DNA from: Epiperipatus broadwayi
Lineage: Eukaryota; Onychophora; Udeonychophora; Euonychophora; Peripatidae
Reading direction: 5' to 3'
Length of the DNA: 64,000 bases
Assembly (NCBI GenBank): GCA_028023455.1
Contig: JAQFVV010006197.1
Location: 15,561,254-15,625,253, forward strand
A program made the translations under genes and the position numbers. The notes under the pieces are model-generated. The model made no database searches, had not been told where the DNA came from, and worked only from the letters and a program-made list of their open reading frames with translations. Positions 1-11,900 of the stretch are shown in pieces. Positions within the stretch are counted from its first letter, which is position 1. Every line of letters starts with the position of its first letter.

Positions 1-535
1 TGAAATTAATCGCCTGCCATATAAAGCCCAAGAGGAATTTTCTGAGTTATCGAGTGACTCAAACTTAAAACTTGACTTTCCACAAAAATCCTTGACTGAA
101 TTCTGGATCGGAGTTAGGACTGAATTTCCCACAATTTCTGAAATATCATTAAATGTTCTGCCATTCGGCACTACATAATTATGCGAAATGACTTTTTCAG
201 ATTTAATGTATATTAAATCCAAATATGATTCAGTGCTGAAAAACATTGAAGATGCTTTACATCCAGCAGTATCAAATATTTCACCAAGATTTAATTTGTT
301 ATGCAGCAAAAACAAGCACATCTGTCTCATTAAAACGTCATTTTCTTTCATTAATTTTTATATACTTAAAACAAATCCTAAAACTACTTATTTTTATATG
401 TATATTGTTTATCAAAAAAATAAATTATTTATGTGAATATTTATTTATATACTATTTTATATTTAATATCTGGGGTCGTGAAAATATCTCGATAATAAAA
501 AGGGGTCATGATTGAAAAAAGTTTAAGAAACGCTG
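1..535 (+). pseudogene. hAT transposase C-terminal region plus right terminus (ZBED5/FAM200-like)
   Basis: Frame 2 from base 2 reads as the C-terminal part of a hAT-superfamily transposase of the ZBED5/FAM200 type. It holds a LTEFW..VR.E(F/Y)P block, then PFGTT, LCE and YIKSKY (the conserved hAT dimerisation region), and ends with a SNISPRF.LLC block. A single in-frame TAA at 176-178 falls where this family has a tyrosine (PFGTTY-LCE), so the copy is dead, although the frame is otherwise open to about 436. The DNA then reaches GGGGTCATGA...AAACGCTG, ending at 535. Read from the other strand this begins CAGCGTTTCTTAA, the usual hAT/SPIN-like terminal inverted repeat. The element continues off the left edge, so its 5' half and the partner repeat cannot be checked. 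The superfamily is clear; the exact family is inferred. Confidence 0.8.
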
Positions 536-1356
536 CCTTATTTTAATAAAGTTTTTCAGGAGAAAAAAAAAATGTTTAACAAATCAAACTAATTTTTTTT
601 TTATCTTGAATATTTAAAAATTACCATACTGAAACTAGAAAACTAAATCAAGCATTCTAAATCTAAATATTAAATATAAATAAAATAAGTACCTAAATAT
701 ATATATAAATGAAATTATAAATTGTCTGATATACTGACTTTTGGTAAATTGTTTGTCAATACAGATAGAATTACATTTGACAAAAATAGTAGATGGAAAA
801 ATATATATTGCCATTTATTTAAAGCAGTTATTTATACATTACCTTATAATTCAATACTTTCATCATATGTTTCAGTGGGCAAACATAAACCATCTATCAG
901 GCTGCCAATCTTAACTAGTGCTTATATTATAAGCATCCTCAAAAATCATGCTAGGGCTTATTTTTTGGTTAGTCTTATTTTCGAGGAAACACAGTATCTT
1001 AGCTGATTAATTTTTTATTTTAATTATTCTTCTAAAGCTTAATATTTCAAAATTTGTGGCATATTTCTTTAGTTAACTTTCTATTGAAATTATTCTTATT
1101 AGAGAATTAATTCAGTTATCTTTTCTAATTTTATAAATTCAATATTTATTTAAACATGTTGTTAATTAATTCCATGTAGAATTCTCTTGTCATATTCATT
1201 TTCAAGTTTCATTATTGATATATAACAAAAATTGTCTTTTGAAATAGTTTAATTTCACAAAATGTATTCACATTTATTCCTCTATGATCTATAATTCCAA
1301 ATTCATTTATGATTATCATAAATGTTTTTTTTTCTAATTGCTAATATAAGAACTAT
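536..1356. other. AT-rich intronic DNA with a short decayed repeat
   Basis: I see no host exon here. The open frame at 722-1,006 has no recognisable motif and resembles chance AT-rich sequence. At about 915-1,000 the DNA contains repeated GGCTTATTTT / GTCTTATTTT motifs ending in GAGGAAACACAG. This looks like a small interspersed repeat of MITE type, but I cannot name its family. Confidence 0.4.
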
Positions 1357-1700
1357 CTTTAATACATGCGCTCTACTGATCTTATAATAGTTCAGCAATG
1401 TCATGTTGAGTATTGAATATATTCTCAAACACAATGTAGAGACTTTTGTAAAGATAATCGAAAAATTTCACGAACGTTAACTATGTGAAAAAAAATAATG
1501 AATTTAAAAGTGAATAGAAAAATATCTTCATGCTTTCAAACTAAGACACTTCAGATTGGCCTATATAATGAGAATGTGGATTTAAAGATAAGATGGCCAC
1601 TTTTATCTTTATAAAAATCTCTATCATGTGTTTGAGGATATCCTCAGTACTCAACATGACATCATTGAGCTATTATAAGATCAGTACAGTGCATTAAAGG
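1357..1700. repeat. fold-back MITE with ~100-bp terminal inverted repeats
   Basis: The left arm (about 1,357-1,462) and right arm (about 1,600-1,700) are inverted copies. CTTTAAT, ACTGATCTTATAATAG, TGTCATGTTGAGTA and CTCAAACACA appear in the same order on opposite strands. The spacer of about 140 bp has no coding potential. This fits a nonautonomous DNA transposon. No clear target duplication was found, so the superfamily is open. Confidence 0.7.
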
Positions 1701-2180
1701 TGGGATCTCTGCGCTTAGTAAATAAATTTGAATAATATAAAAATTATATTTTTATTATTATGTTAACTTCTTGAAATGTATATTTGTAAAACTTTTAGTT
1801 GGATAGCTCACAATTTTATTATCATTAATTCTCATTTATTATATATTGCTAAAGTTATTTATTTTATTGCTGCATCATTATTCAATTAATGTAGCTGTAT
1901 ATTAAGTGCAACCTTATTGCAGTTTGATTCAGCAGTCAGGAAGTTTATTTTACTTATCTTCATATTCTTTACCATGTAAAAAATCTTTTTTTTTTTAATT
2001 TCAAAATCAGTTTAATTCACAGTCCTTATTTACATTCCACAATCTTTCAGAAATATATTTAGATGGCATAATATTTTTCAAGTTCTTGAAGCTTTTAAAT
2101 TCTGTTTGAATCGATTTAATTCCGAATGTATTTTAAAATGTTATTATTTATTTCCCTGAATGTTTGTGATGACACAATAT

Positions 2181-2716
2181 TAGATGTGATAATATGCTGT
2201 ACTATTTCCATCATCTATCAATAAATGTTGAATATATAGAAAAATTTAAATTTTATTTAAACCTTTTAATACAAATAACTTGTTAGTAATAACACATAAA
2301 TAGACAAACTTTAACCAGTTTTAGACAATTTTTCATGTCTGAACTTCAACATAGCATCGGATCCAATAGAAAGGTTTAATTAAATAAAGTTTGAAATTTT
2401 CTATACATTCAGCATTTACTGATAGATGATGGAAATAGTTCAACATATTATCACATCTAATATACCATCATCACAAACATTCAGGCAAATACTAAGTACT
2501 CGATATGAACCCAATGCTATGTTGAAGTTTAAATATTATGAAAATTTATATCTAAAACTGGCTAAAGATGTAATTACTAACCTGTGTTGTCTATTTGTGT
2601 GTTATTACTAACAAGTTGTTTGTATTTGAAAGGTTTAAATAATGTTTAAAATTTTCTATACATTCAACACTTACTAATAAATGATGGAAATAGTCCAATA
2701 TATTATCACATATAAC
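2181..2716. repeat. fold-back repeat with three arms
   Basis: An arm at 2,181-2,305 is repeated in inverted orientation at 2,589-2,716. Both hold GTTAGTAATAACACA and TTTCCATCAT in order. A third, partial copy in the right-arm orientation lies at about 2,388-2,490. The structure looks like a fold-back MITE with an internal partial duplication or nested copy. It ends about 125 bp upstream of a PDIA4 exon. No coding capacity was seen. Confidence 0.65.
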
Positions 2717-2841
2717 TATTATAGGATTTAGCAATTCATTCATATTTTTTTGTGTTTTATGACAAATTTTATAACATTATAAATATTCAAAACTTTTCTA
2801 ATGCAATAATTTTGACATAATTGTTACTTACATTTGCTTAG

Positions 2842-2998
2842 GTTGATGCTACTAGAGAAGATCTGACAACTTTTTATGAAACTTATGCTACCCCTCTTGT
2901 AGGTGAGAGAAATTATGGGAATAGTGAGAAGCGTTATAAAAAACGACCTTTAGTAGTTGTATATTATACTGTTGATTGGAGTTTTGAACACAAAACAG
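2842..2998 (+). CDS. PDIA4: PDIA4 internal exon (b to b' junction)
   Basis: The acceptor is TTTGCTTAG ending at 2,841 and the donor is GT at 2,999. The 157-nt exon is open in frame 1 of the exon, opens with VDATREDL and ends with the start of the b' domain (RPLVVVYYTVDWSFEHK). The last base begins an alanine codon completed by the exon 15 kb downstream. Confidence 0.92.
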
Positions 2999-5900
2999 GT
3001 AAAATTTTTGTTTTTATTAAAAAAGTATTGAAAGTTAATGTATTAATTTTCATCAATTTTTTTCCCCAATATATTCATTAATTCAATTCAGTGTCTTTAT
3101 CATATTATTTATTTTTCTAGAAATCTTTTTTACAAGGATGCATAAGTATTTAAGGTGTGCATATATATATATGCACCCACATTCTTATTCATGTGTGGTT
3201 TAGCACAGTGGTAGAGTGGTGAAATTGAAAGCTAAAGGTTTCTGGATCACATTTCAACTGAATAAATAAATAAATATCAAATTGAATGGAACTGTTAAGC
3301 TCAATCTGCTACTTGGGTGCTTGAATGTCACGATTTAACAAGCAACTAACTTACTGAAAATTGTATACTCTCAAAAGTGAATGTAATCCATAATAATTAG
3401 CCCAATTTTTTTCTCTGGATGGAAATTTTTCTCAGTGAGTTTTTTTTTTTTGTTTTTGTTGAATGCATATAAAATGTCATCTTTATTATGCATTAATGTG
3501 TGTATATATTTACATTTTTGGAATTTTTTAGTTATTGTAATTTTTTATATTTTCATTTTAGATATTAAATAATCAATTTGGAAAGCAGTTTTATTGATCT
3601 AAACTGAGCAAACAATAATATTTACCATTGACAATTGGGAAAAGTTTAAAGATTATAATGCCTTCTCCAATTTCTTTTTAGCTAATTATAATACAAAAAG
3701 TGATTTATTTCAGTAATTATGGAAAGTTAATTTTAAGTATTCTATTAAAAAAAATTGCGATTTGATTAATTTTTTTTATCAGTTTTAATTATTTATTGGT
3801 AGTTCATCTTCCTTTGGTATTATCATATTTAATAAAGTTTTTAATAATTCTTAATGTGAAATACATTAATAAAGAATGGTTATTGGTGAGGTTCAAGTAT
3901 TTATTGCTTCCTTGAAATACTCTGCTCCCTTATTTCCTTAATCTTGCCTTTTGAATATAGAAATTAAGAAAACAAAAATTAAAACATTTCATTTGAACAA
4001 AGTTTTATCTTTTTACAAAAAAAAAAACCCCCCATTAAAGCTCTCAGAAAGAAGAATATTGTTAGCTGCCTCTGAATAGCTTTCTAAAGGTTGAAAGCCT
4101 CTCCAGAACGTTTTTTTTTTTAATCATTCTGTTACATATTTATTCATTCTTAAGACCCTTTCTCTCTTTTGTTATATGTTCTGCCTATTTCAAGGTCTTT
4201 TTTTTTTTTGCAGTAACTTCAGCAATGTCATTTTAATTCATTTCCATCATACTTTTTTCTTTTACTCTTTTGTTTCATTTGATGTATAAGCCCCACTTGT
4301 ACTTATAATAGAGAAATAGAGTTTTGATTGTACATTAAAATTTCTTTAAATATAAATACCAAGTCTGTATAATACTTCCTTCTTATATTCTATTTATCTC
4401 TTATTATAGATCATGTGCTTTTATGAATGTCAAATGCTTTAAATAAATATAACTATTCTCTCATTCAATTCTATATACTACAGTCTAAGCTAGAATTTTA
4501 CCAAAACTAATTTTCAAGTTTATCTTCAAAGTGCAAAATAAAATGGTTGTTTTCTCTTAGTGTGTTGAAATCGCTTGAGGGCGTAATTTCTATGCAAATG
4601 CACAGAAATATGCCGTTTAAGTGGCCGTGCCGCTATATAACATTCTATTCCAATGGTTAAGCATAGAAATAGTCCATTTACTTGTCTGCGGTGCCTATTT
4701 CTATGCTACAGTACAGAAATAAAATGTTTATTCTGCCGCAGAAAGACGCCATCATTTACGGTGAACTTTGTATTACGCAATTTATACGAACCAATCCCAT
4801 TTTAAATTTCGCTACAGTATCTATTTGTATGCTACAGCACAGAAATAGGACATGGAGATGTTTATTATCTGCTGCAGCAACCACGGTAAACTTTGTGTTA
4901 CGCAGTTTATACGAACAATTCCATTTTAAATTTTGCTACAGTATTTTTTGAGGGTGTCTGTAATTGAGACTGTCAAAAGTCTTAAAATTCGCATGCCCAA
5001 GTCATTATTTTCCAAATCCAATGATGTAGTATGAAGTAATAAAAATTTTGGAAACTTTGCCCCGCTTCTCTAGATAAGAGTGACACTTTAATCAATCGTC
5101 AAAGAGAAGGTGTGAGCGTGATTTTTATGAAATCACTCTAAAATTCACGTTTGCGTGAGATAAATCGCGAGACAAATCGAAAATACCAGTTTTATTTTTG
5201 CCCACGATGTTGTTTTGAATAAATTCTTTTTTTTTATTCTTGATAAAATTACAAATTATATTTGCGTGGCCATGGTGTTGTTTTGGGGGAAATTATTTCT
5301 TTTCATTCTTGTTAAAATTAACAATTTTATTTGCTGTATGGCCACAATGTTGTTTTGGAGAAATTCTTTATTTTTCTTCATGTTAAAATTTGATTTGCGT
5401 CGCCACGATATTGTTTTGATTTGTTTTTATTCTTGTTAAAATTACAAATTTCATTTTAGAAAAATAAAAATTAAAAAAAAAGGTTTATCCAATGTATTTT
5501 TTTATTTCTTTTAGATAAATTTCATTATTTATGATTTTATTGTAAATCAAAAAAGCACTTTAAAGTTGAAAAAAAGAACAAAGACCCGGTAACATTGTAA
5601 TTCTGTTTGTTTACATAAAAATTACACCCTCAAGTGGTTTCAACATGCTAAGAGAAAACAACACATGACCACCATCTCTTATGCTTGTGTATAACTGTTG
5701 TTAAAACAGGCAAAACTCACTATACGTATGCCACACACAGCAAGCTAGAGTAATCAATGGATGCCAGAAGGCTTGTGCATAAAATCCCCATCTAGTGCCT
5801 ACTCATCCAATATCCCCAGACTAGTTTCTGGCTTGTGGCCTTCGTCAGTGAGGAGCCTTGGATCTGAGAGCACTGCATCTAGATCTTAGGATCTAATGCA

Positions 5901-8900
5901 ACCCTCCAGCAACCACCTTTTATCTCCATTTAACTACAAAACTATGAGTCTTAAACTGAAAACTTCTTAATGTTTCCAATTCAAGCCCATCAGCTTATAT
6001 AGTTATGTGGGTCTGAACCCAGTTCAGTTCCCATATATTTTGGTGTCTTTGGTTCTTTAATAACCATAGCAACCAATATCCTATTAGGTAGGATTGGTTT
6101 TAAGCCAATAAACATCACATGACCACCATCTCTTATGCTTGTGTATAATTGTTGTTAAAACAGGCAAAACTCACTATATATATGCCACACACAGCAAACT
6201 GAAGTAATCAATGGATGCCAGACACTCATAGTTTTGTAGTTAAATGGAGATAAAAGGTGGTTGCTGGAGCATTGCATTAGATCCTAGGATCTAGATGCAG
6301 TGCTCTCAGATCCAAGGCTCCTCACTGATGAAGGCCACAAGCCAGAAACTAGTCTGGGGATATTGGATGAGTAGGCACTAGATGGGGATTTTATGCAAAA
6401 GCCTTCTGGCATATGTATAGTGAGTTTTGCCTGTTTTAAGAGAAAACAACCAATAAAATCTGAAAATCTAAGATGGCTTAAGTAGATACCTGATTTTAAA
6501 CAGTTTATATTTCTCAAAATTTCTATAATATGAAATAATTATCATCTTAAAAATAAAAAAATTTTTGATTAATGTTTATCAGTATTGCTTATGATTTTAA
6601 TGATGATGTGATACTCATTTAAATTGCATTTAAAATATCCATCTATTTTTGCAGTAATTACTTTCCACACAAGCAAAGCAAAATAAGCTGTAAAAGAAAT
6701 TCACTGGTTACAGGACTAAAACGTTAAATATCTAAATATAAAATGAAATTCCTTCATACAAATAGAACAGTTGATGTTAAATGTTATTTGTCAGATTGAA
6801 AAATAACAAAATCTTTTATACAGGATCTAGTTTTGACATGAACACTTTTTACCGATTGGATAGCAATTTCTGTATTTCCAGTGCATTAATTACAAATGTT
6901 GTGTACAATGGCATGCTTCTATTGAAACAAATAAGACTAATAAGGATATTCCAATTTCAAAAAAAGAAAACAAATAGAAAAAAAAAGTAATCTAGAAATG
7001 AGTTTTGTGATAATTATACAATCCAATCTGTGAAACACAGATTTGCAAATAGAATATGCTAGTCCATTGTTCTGTTTGTTATTTTATTCTGCAGCCTTTC
7101 AATTTCTTGGGTAGAAATTTTTTCTTGCTGAAATACAAGTCTAATTGTGATTCTCCAATGTATTGTATTCTCTGCCATATCTTTCCAATGGCAACAATTG
7201 ACATTGAACATTTAAAATGTTTTTGAATCCTTATAATATAGACAGGGTCTATCCTCCCATGAAAACTATGCTCAAATTCACCATAAAACATCCTTTCAGG
7301 AAGTTGTTCATTCGCTTTTACATATCCAATCTAATAAAAGTGTGATTTTACAATAATGGATTCAATAGTGGCATCCAGAAATCTGAAAAATATTGATTGG
7401 TTTTATGATGCCTGTCATTGTATTTTTAAAATTTTGAATAACTGGAAAAAATTTTGTAATACCTTTATATTGCACTGATCAAGTTTCACTTTCATACAAA
7501 TAATTAGGTAAAATAACAGCTTTATATTGTAACGATATGATGATTGGAGTAAACCTGTGGTGATGGCACTCATCATCATTATCTCCAAATCAATGACAAA
7601 ATACAAAATTAAATATAAAAGAACTGAGCATATAATGAATATGAGGAGCATGAGAGAGTAGCAAAAATACTATAAATTCACCAATATTACCCAAAAGCAA
7701 TAATCATTCATTATCAGGCATGATCAACAATAAAACTAGTCAATTATAAACCAGGCAGTACTGATACATTTGACAATCCATCCTGCTTGATGGCATTGTT
7801 CCTCCAACAAAACACATCGATACAACATTACCGGACCATTACATTTTCTTTAATATTTTAACAAATAAACAATACACAGACCACTCTTTTAAATTACATT
7901 ATTTTATTATTATTTCTTTTTAAAGTAATTGAATATATTTGCAATGAATAACAATATGTTATCACACGTAACGCTTTCAGTAGCTTTATTTTGCATCCGC
8001 CAAACCAGGTACTGTATCGAACAAAACATCTTAGAACTCTATTTTTCCTTATAACCATCTTCCCACCACACACAGTTTCTCTTGCAGGAAAGTCCCAGTG
8101 GACGCTTCTGTATTAGGCAATAGCGACAAAGAAACCTTTTTTTCCACATCAGCCATGTTTTCACTATCGCAAACTCTCGTAAGTTACGAGACTTTATCTT
8201 CATGTATACCGAATTGCCACATTTCCTAAATTTGACATGCTTACAGGGGAACTAGTGACCTTGAGGACTGTGACAATTTGTAGGACCTTATACTACTTCA
8301 TTTAGGTTTTAAAATAATTACTTCTGTCTTCCTCATTAAAACTATTCACACCCTGTCATAAGGTAGCGATATGTTAATTGTCAGCATTCGTAAAGAGTAT
8401 AAATAACACATATCAGACAGAACTGATATGGTTGGCCTAAGTGTGAATTGTGAGAGCAATTTATCGCAAAACACAACTGCAGGTCAACGTTCGCCAAAAG
8501 ACTCAATTGCTGATAGAAATTGAGAAGTTGTGCCTGATAAATGGTATTTTGATCTACTTTTGGCTAGCAACAATGCCATCAAGCAGGATGGATGGTCAAA
8601 TGTATCAGTACCAACCAGGCTAATTATTTAGCCCTTGCCAGCTTGGGGCAGATTATTTAAACAATAATTTGGATATACAAACTTAAGTGCTAATCTATAA
8701 GACTATAACAATTAAAAATAATAATACTGTGTACTAAAACATGCTTATCATCATAAATGCTTTGGCCACTTAGTACCATTAATGTAGTGGCCAACTATAA
8801 ACTTAATTTCTAATTAAATACTAAAATAAAATTTAATATAGTGCATGGACTTTAAAGATATCCCCTTTGTGTCATCCAGCATTAGAAAAGCAATGAAATC

Positions 8901-11900
8901 ATCAACTAGATGATCATAAATACTAAATATAAACCAAACTGTTACTGTGAACAAGAGATATAATGCAAACTAAAATATTTTAGGATTGAATAAATTCACT
9001 GGAATAACTTTAACAGTGAAATATAAATTTAATTAGAAACAATAAAATGAAATTACAATCGGCTGAGTATGCTATACATATAAATTCAGCATTCTGATTT
9101 TGATTAATACAAAAAGAAATAAGCTATCACATTGTGATTTACAATTATCTCAAAAGGTTTACATAAAACACCTATATCAACACACAGATGTGCTTGTATA
9201 AAATATATATATATATCAAAATTGTGATAAACTAATAAAATTCAATAATTCATTTTAATAATTCATAAAATATGATTAATTTTAACATATGTTTACATGA
9301 TATGCATCTGTATAAAAATACAGACATGCTGTAACATATTGGGATTGTCATATAATAATAAAATGAGCTATCACATTTTAGTGATACATAAATAATGACT
9401 ATGGAAATGTGTGCACACTGATATTTCATTAGTTAAAAAATAAACTTATTAAATCTTTATATTTTCACAAGACACAATTCCATATTGAAAATATACATAA
9501 AATTCACACGTGTGTGTGTGTGTATTATCTTCTTACTAATCTTAACTTATTAGCTTATTTTATTTTTATATAGCGTGATTTTAAGTAAATGTTTTTTTTT
9601 CTTTAACAATATATATATTTTTTGACAGTCCTTCAAAGTTTTTATTTTTCAGGTTACTCTTAATTGTAAACAATTCTAGCAAGTTCCTTTTTTCTCTAAT
9701 TTAGAAATTTATTTTTTTTTAATAAAATAAAACTGGAAATGCATCTAACTTTTAGTTGAATAATTTAGACAAAAGTTATTTATTTTCAAATCTTATAATT
9801 TAAAGATTTTAGCTGCAAACCTATTTAAAATAATGTCATTTTTCAATAAAATTGTTTTTGAAGTAGATCTGCTGTGCACATTCTATATATATGACACAAT
9901 AACTTTATCTGTGCTTCTCTGCCTATAGACAAAGCAGCATACGACATAGCATGGAAATACTGAACTCTTTCAGTAAGCTGATCCATTATAAACATGTCTG
10001 TAGTAGAGTAGTATAATGTCCCATTGACATTTTCAGGGAAGGTATAAATCAAGTAGCTGATGACAGCCATCTAATACCCATTATGGACTATGGAATAAAA
10101 AAGCATTCTTCCATGGGAATCCACAGTGATACTAGCAGCAGCAGCTGATTTGTACTCTGCACCTTCAATTATAATTTCATCATAATAATGTTGTCATAAT
10201 CTGTCATCTAATCTTTTTTCCAAACTATTTATAATGAGGGTGAATTTTTTTTAAAAAAAACACTAATTAAAAGCAAGTATTTTTTATCTTGATTTAAAAA
10301 AGTTAACGATTCTTTTCAATTCACATTAATCCTTTCAAGAACAACTTTGTAGGATTTTTATCAAAATATGTTATACAAGCTTTAATTTTAATAATTTCTT
10401 AATCTAATCAAAATAGATAGTGGAATTTTATAATTACCCATATATCTATTATAACATAAAACATACATGTTTTAATTTCAAAATCAGAATTAATAAAATA
10501 ATAATTAGACCTTTTTAAATGTTTAATTTATAATAAATTTTTTTAAATTCAAAATTATATAATCCTTGTTATTCCAGTGTAATGTAGAAAATATTTACAA
10601 AAACAAAATTGTTTATGTTAATTTCTACTTTTCCTTTCAACTTTATACTTATACATGCACACACATTACTATATTGTATGCCATGAGACACATAACTGTC
10701 TCAATACACAGTTAATTTAGTTACAGTAATTATTTCCCAATGATGAAATATTCTATTTTTTAATTTGTTAAAAGCAGCAGCAGCACATTGGAATCCACTA
10801 TTTATCAACATATAAATCTACTTTTCTATTTATAATCTCTAGTTTCAAAAATGATTAGTAATAATCATTAGTGTATTTATCTGAAATGGATGGCGTCAAA
10901 GTTGTGAGTGAAGGAAGTTTGAAAATGGTAAATGAAAATGTAACAATTTACTCTAGATAAATACTTTGCATATAAGAGAGATATATATGAGAGATAGTGA
11001 CCTGGGCCAACTGATGAGTGCTGGTTCAGCACGAAATGCATCTCGAGGGTCGTTTGTCTTTTATCATATCTTTATTTATATGAATTTGAAAAGAATTGGG
11101 GAAGTGTGGAGGTGTTTATTATATCTATAAAGATATTACATACGGGACAGAGAAAGGTGAATAACTCCGTGTGTGTAAATTTAAAAAAATCAGATATAGT
11201 AATCTTTAACTGAAGTTTAAAGTTTATATCTGTGCTAGAGATAATCTCGTTTCAAAAATGATTAGTAATAATCATTAGTGTATTTATCTGAAATGGATGG
11301 CGTCAAAGTTGTGAGTGAAGGGAGTTTGACAATGGTAAATGAAAATGTAACTATTTATAAAACTATTAAAATATTTAAACTGATTTACATTCTGGAATTG
11401 ATAACAATCCAAGCTAAAAGTTGCAGAGGATTTTTAGTCACTTACTGGCTGATAAAGGCCTAGAGTTTTTTGAACATTAATTAATAAACCCAAGTTTTTA
11501 TTTGTTGCATTAAAAACATTTGGTAAATTGTCTTGTGAACTGGCAGAAATAACACAATTATCTGCATAGTGTAAATTAGAATCCAAAAAGAAAAAAATAT
11601 TATTTTTCTTTTCATCTATTCAAATTAAAAATTCTACCATCAAACGTGTATCGTATCTCGATTCCTGTTTAATTAAACCACATATAAAAAATTCTAAAGA
11701 CCATTGTATAAAAATTGAAATCAATGTTATAGCAAATACATATCCTTGTTTAATATCAATGTTCATCTCAAATGTCTCAGATTTTCCACCTGCAAAACTA
11801 ACACTTTCATTCAACTATGTAAAAGCTGTATAATATGAAAAATTTTGGTCATCAGCCAATTAATTTCAAATAATGTCATAGATCTATTCTATTAATTGAA

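Larger units (their letters stand above)
5663..6437. mobile_element. hammerhead-ribozyme repeat (retrozyme/Penelope-like), tandem then inverted copies
   Basis: The element is inserted into the right terminal repeat of the Merlin-like transposon and flanked by a 13-bp duplication AAGAGAAAACAAC (5,650-5,662 and 6,438-6,450). Most of it reads on the - strand. A unit starts CACATGACCACCATC at 5,662 and again at 6,116, a period of 454 bp, and the second unit breaks off at about 6,213. There an inverted + strand copy begins and runs to 6,437. Each orientation has one hammerhead core. Small repeats in partial tandem with target duplications are characteristic of metazoan retrozymes and Penelope-like terminal repeats; which of the two this is cannot be told without a reverse transcriptase. 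Confidence 0.75.
4545..6451. mobile_element. Merlin-like nonautonomous DNA transposon, interrupted by a hammerhead element
   Basis: The ends are inverted copies that begin GGTTGTTTTCTCTTAG, followed inside by TCGCTTGAGGGCGTAATTTC on the left. The equivalent inner block on the right lies at about 5,620-5,645. Exact 8-bp duplications AATAAAAT flank the element (4,537-4,544 and 6,452-6,459), as expected for Merlin (8-9 bp). The inner end motif TCGCTTG..G...TTTCT.TG is shared with the Merlin transposase-bearing element at 20,774-23,063. No transposase remains. The interior has two tandem arrays. Removing the nested insertion (5,663-6,437 plus one 13-bp duplication) leaves about 1.1 kb. Confidence 0.8.

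Noticed and set aside
722-1006. 94-residue ORF upstream of the PDIA4 exon
   Set aside because: No PDI similarity, no splice sites in phase, and its end overlaps a repeat motif.
6284-6517. 77-residue minus-strand ORF
   Set aside because: It lies across the hammerhead repeat and Merlin terminus and has no independent support.
11440-11461. Another hammerhead core (CTGATAAAGGCC)
   Set aside because: It lies in the LINE B reading frame and lacks GAAA and pairing partners.
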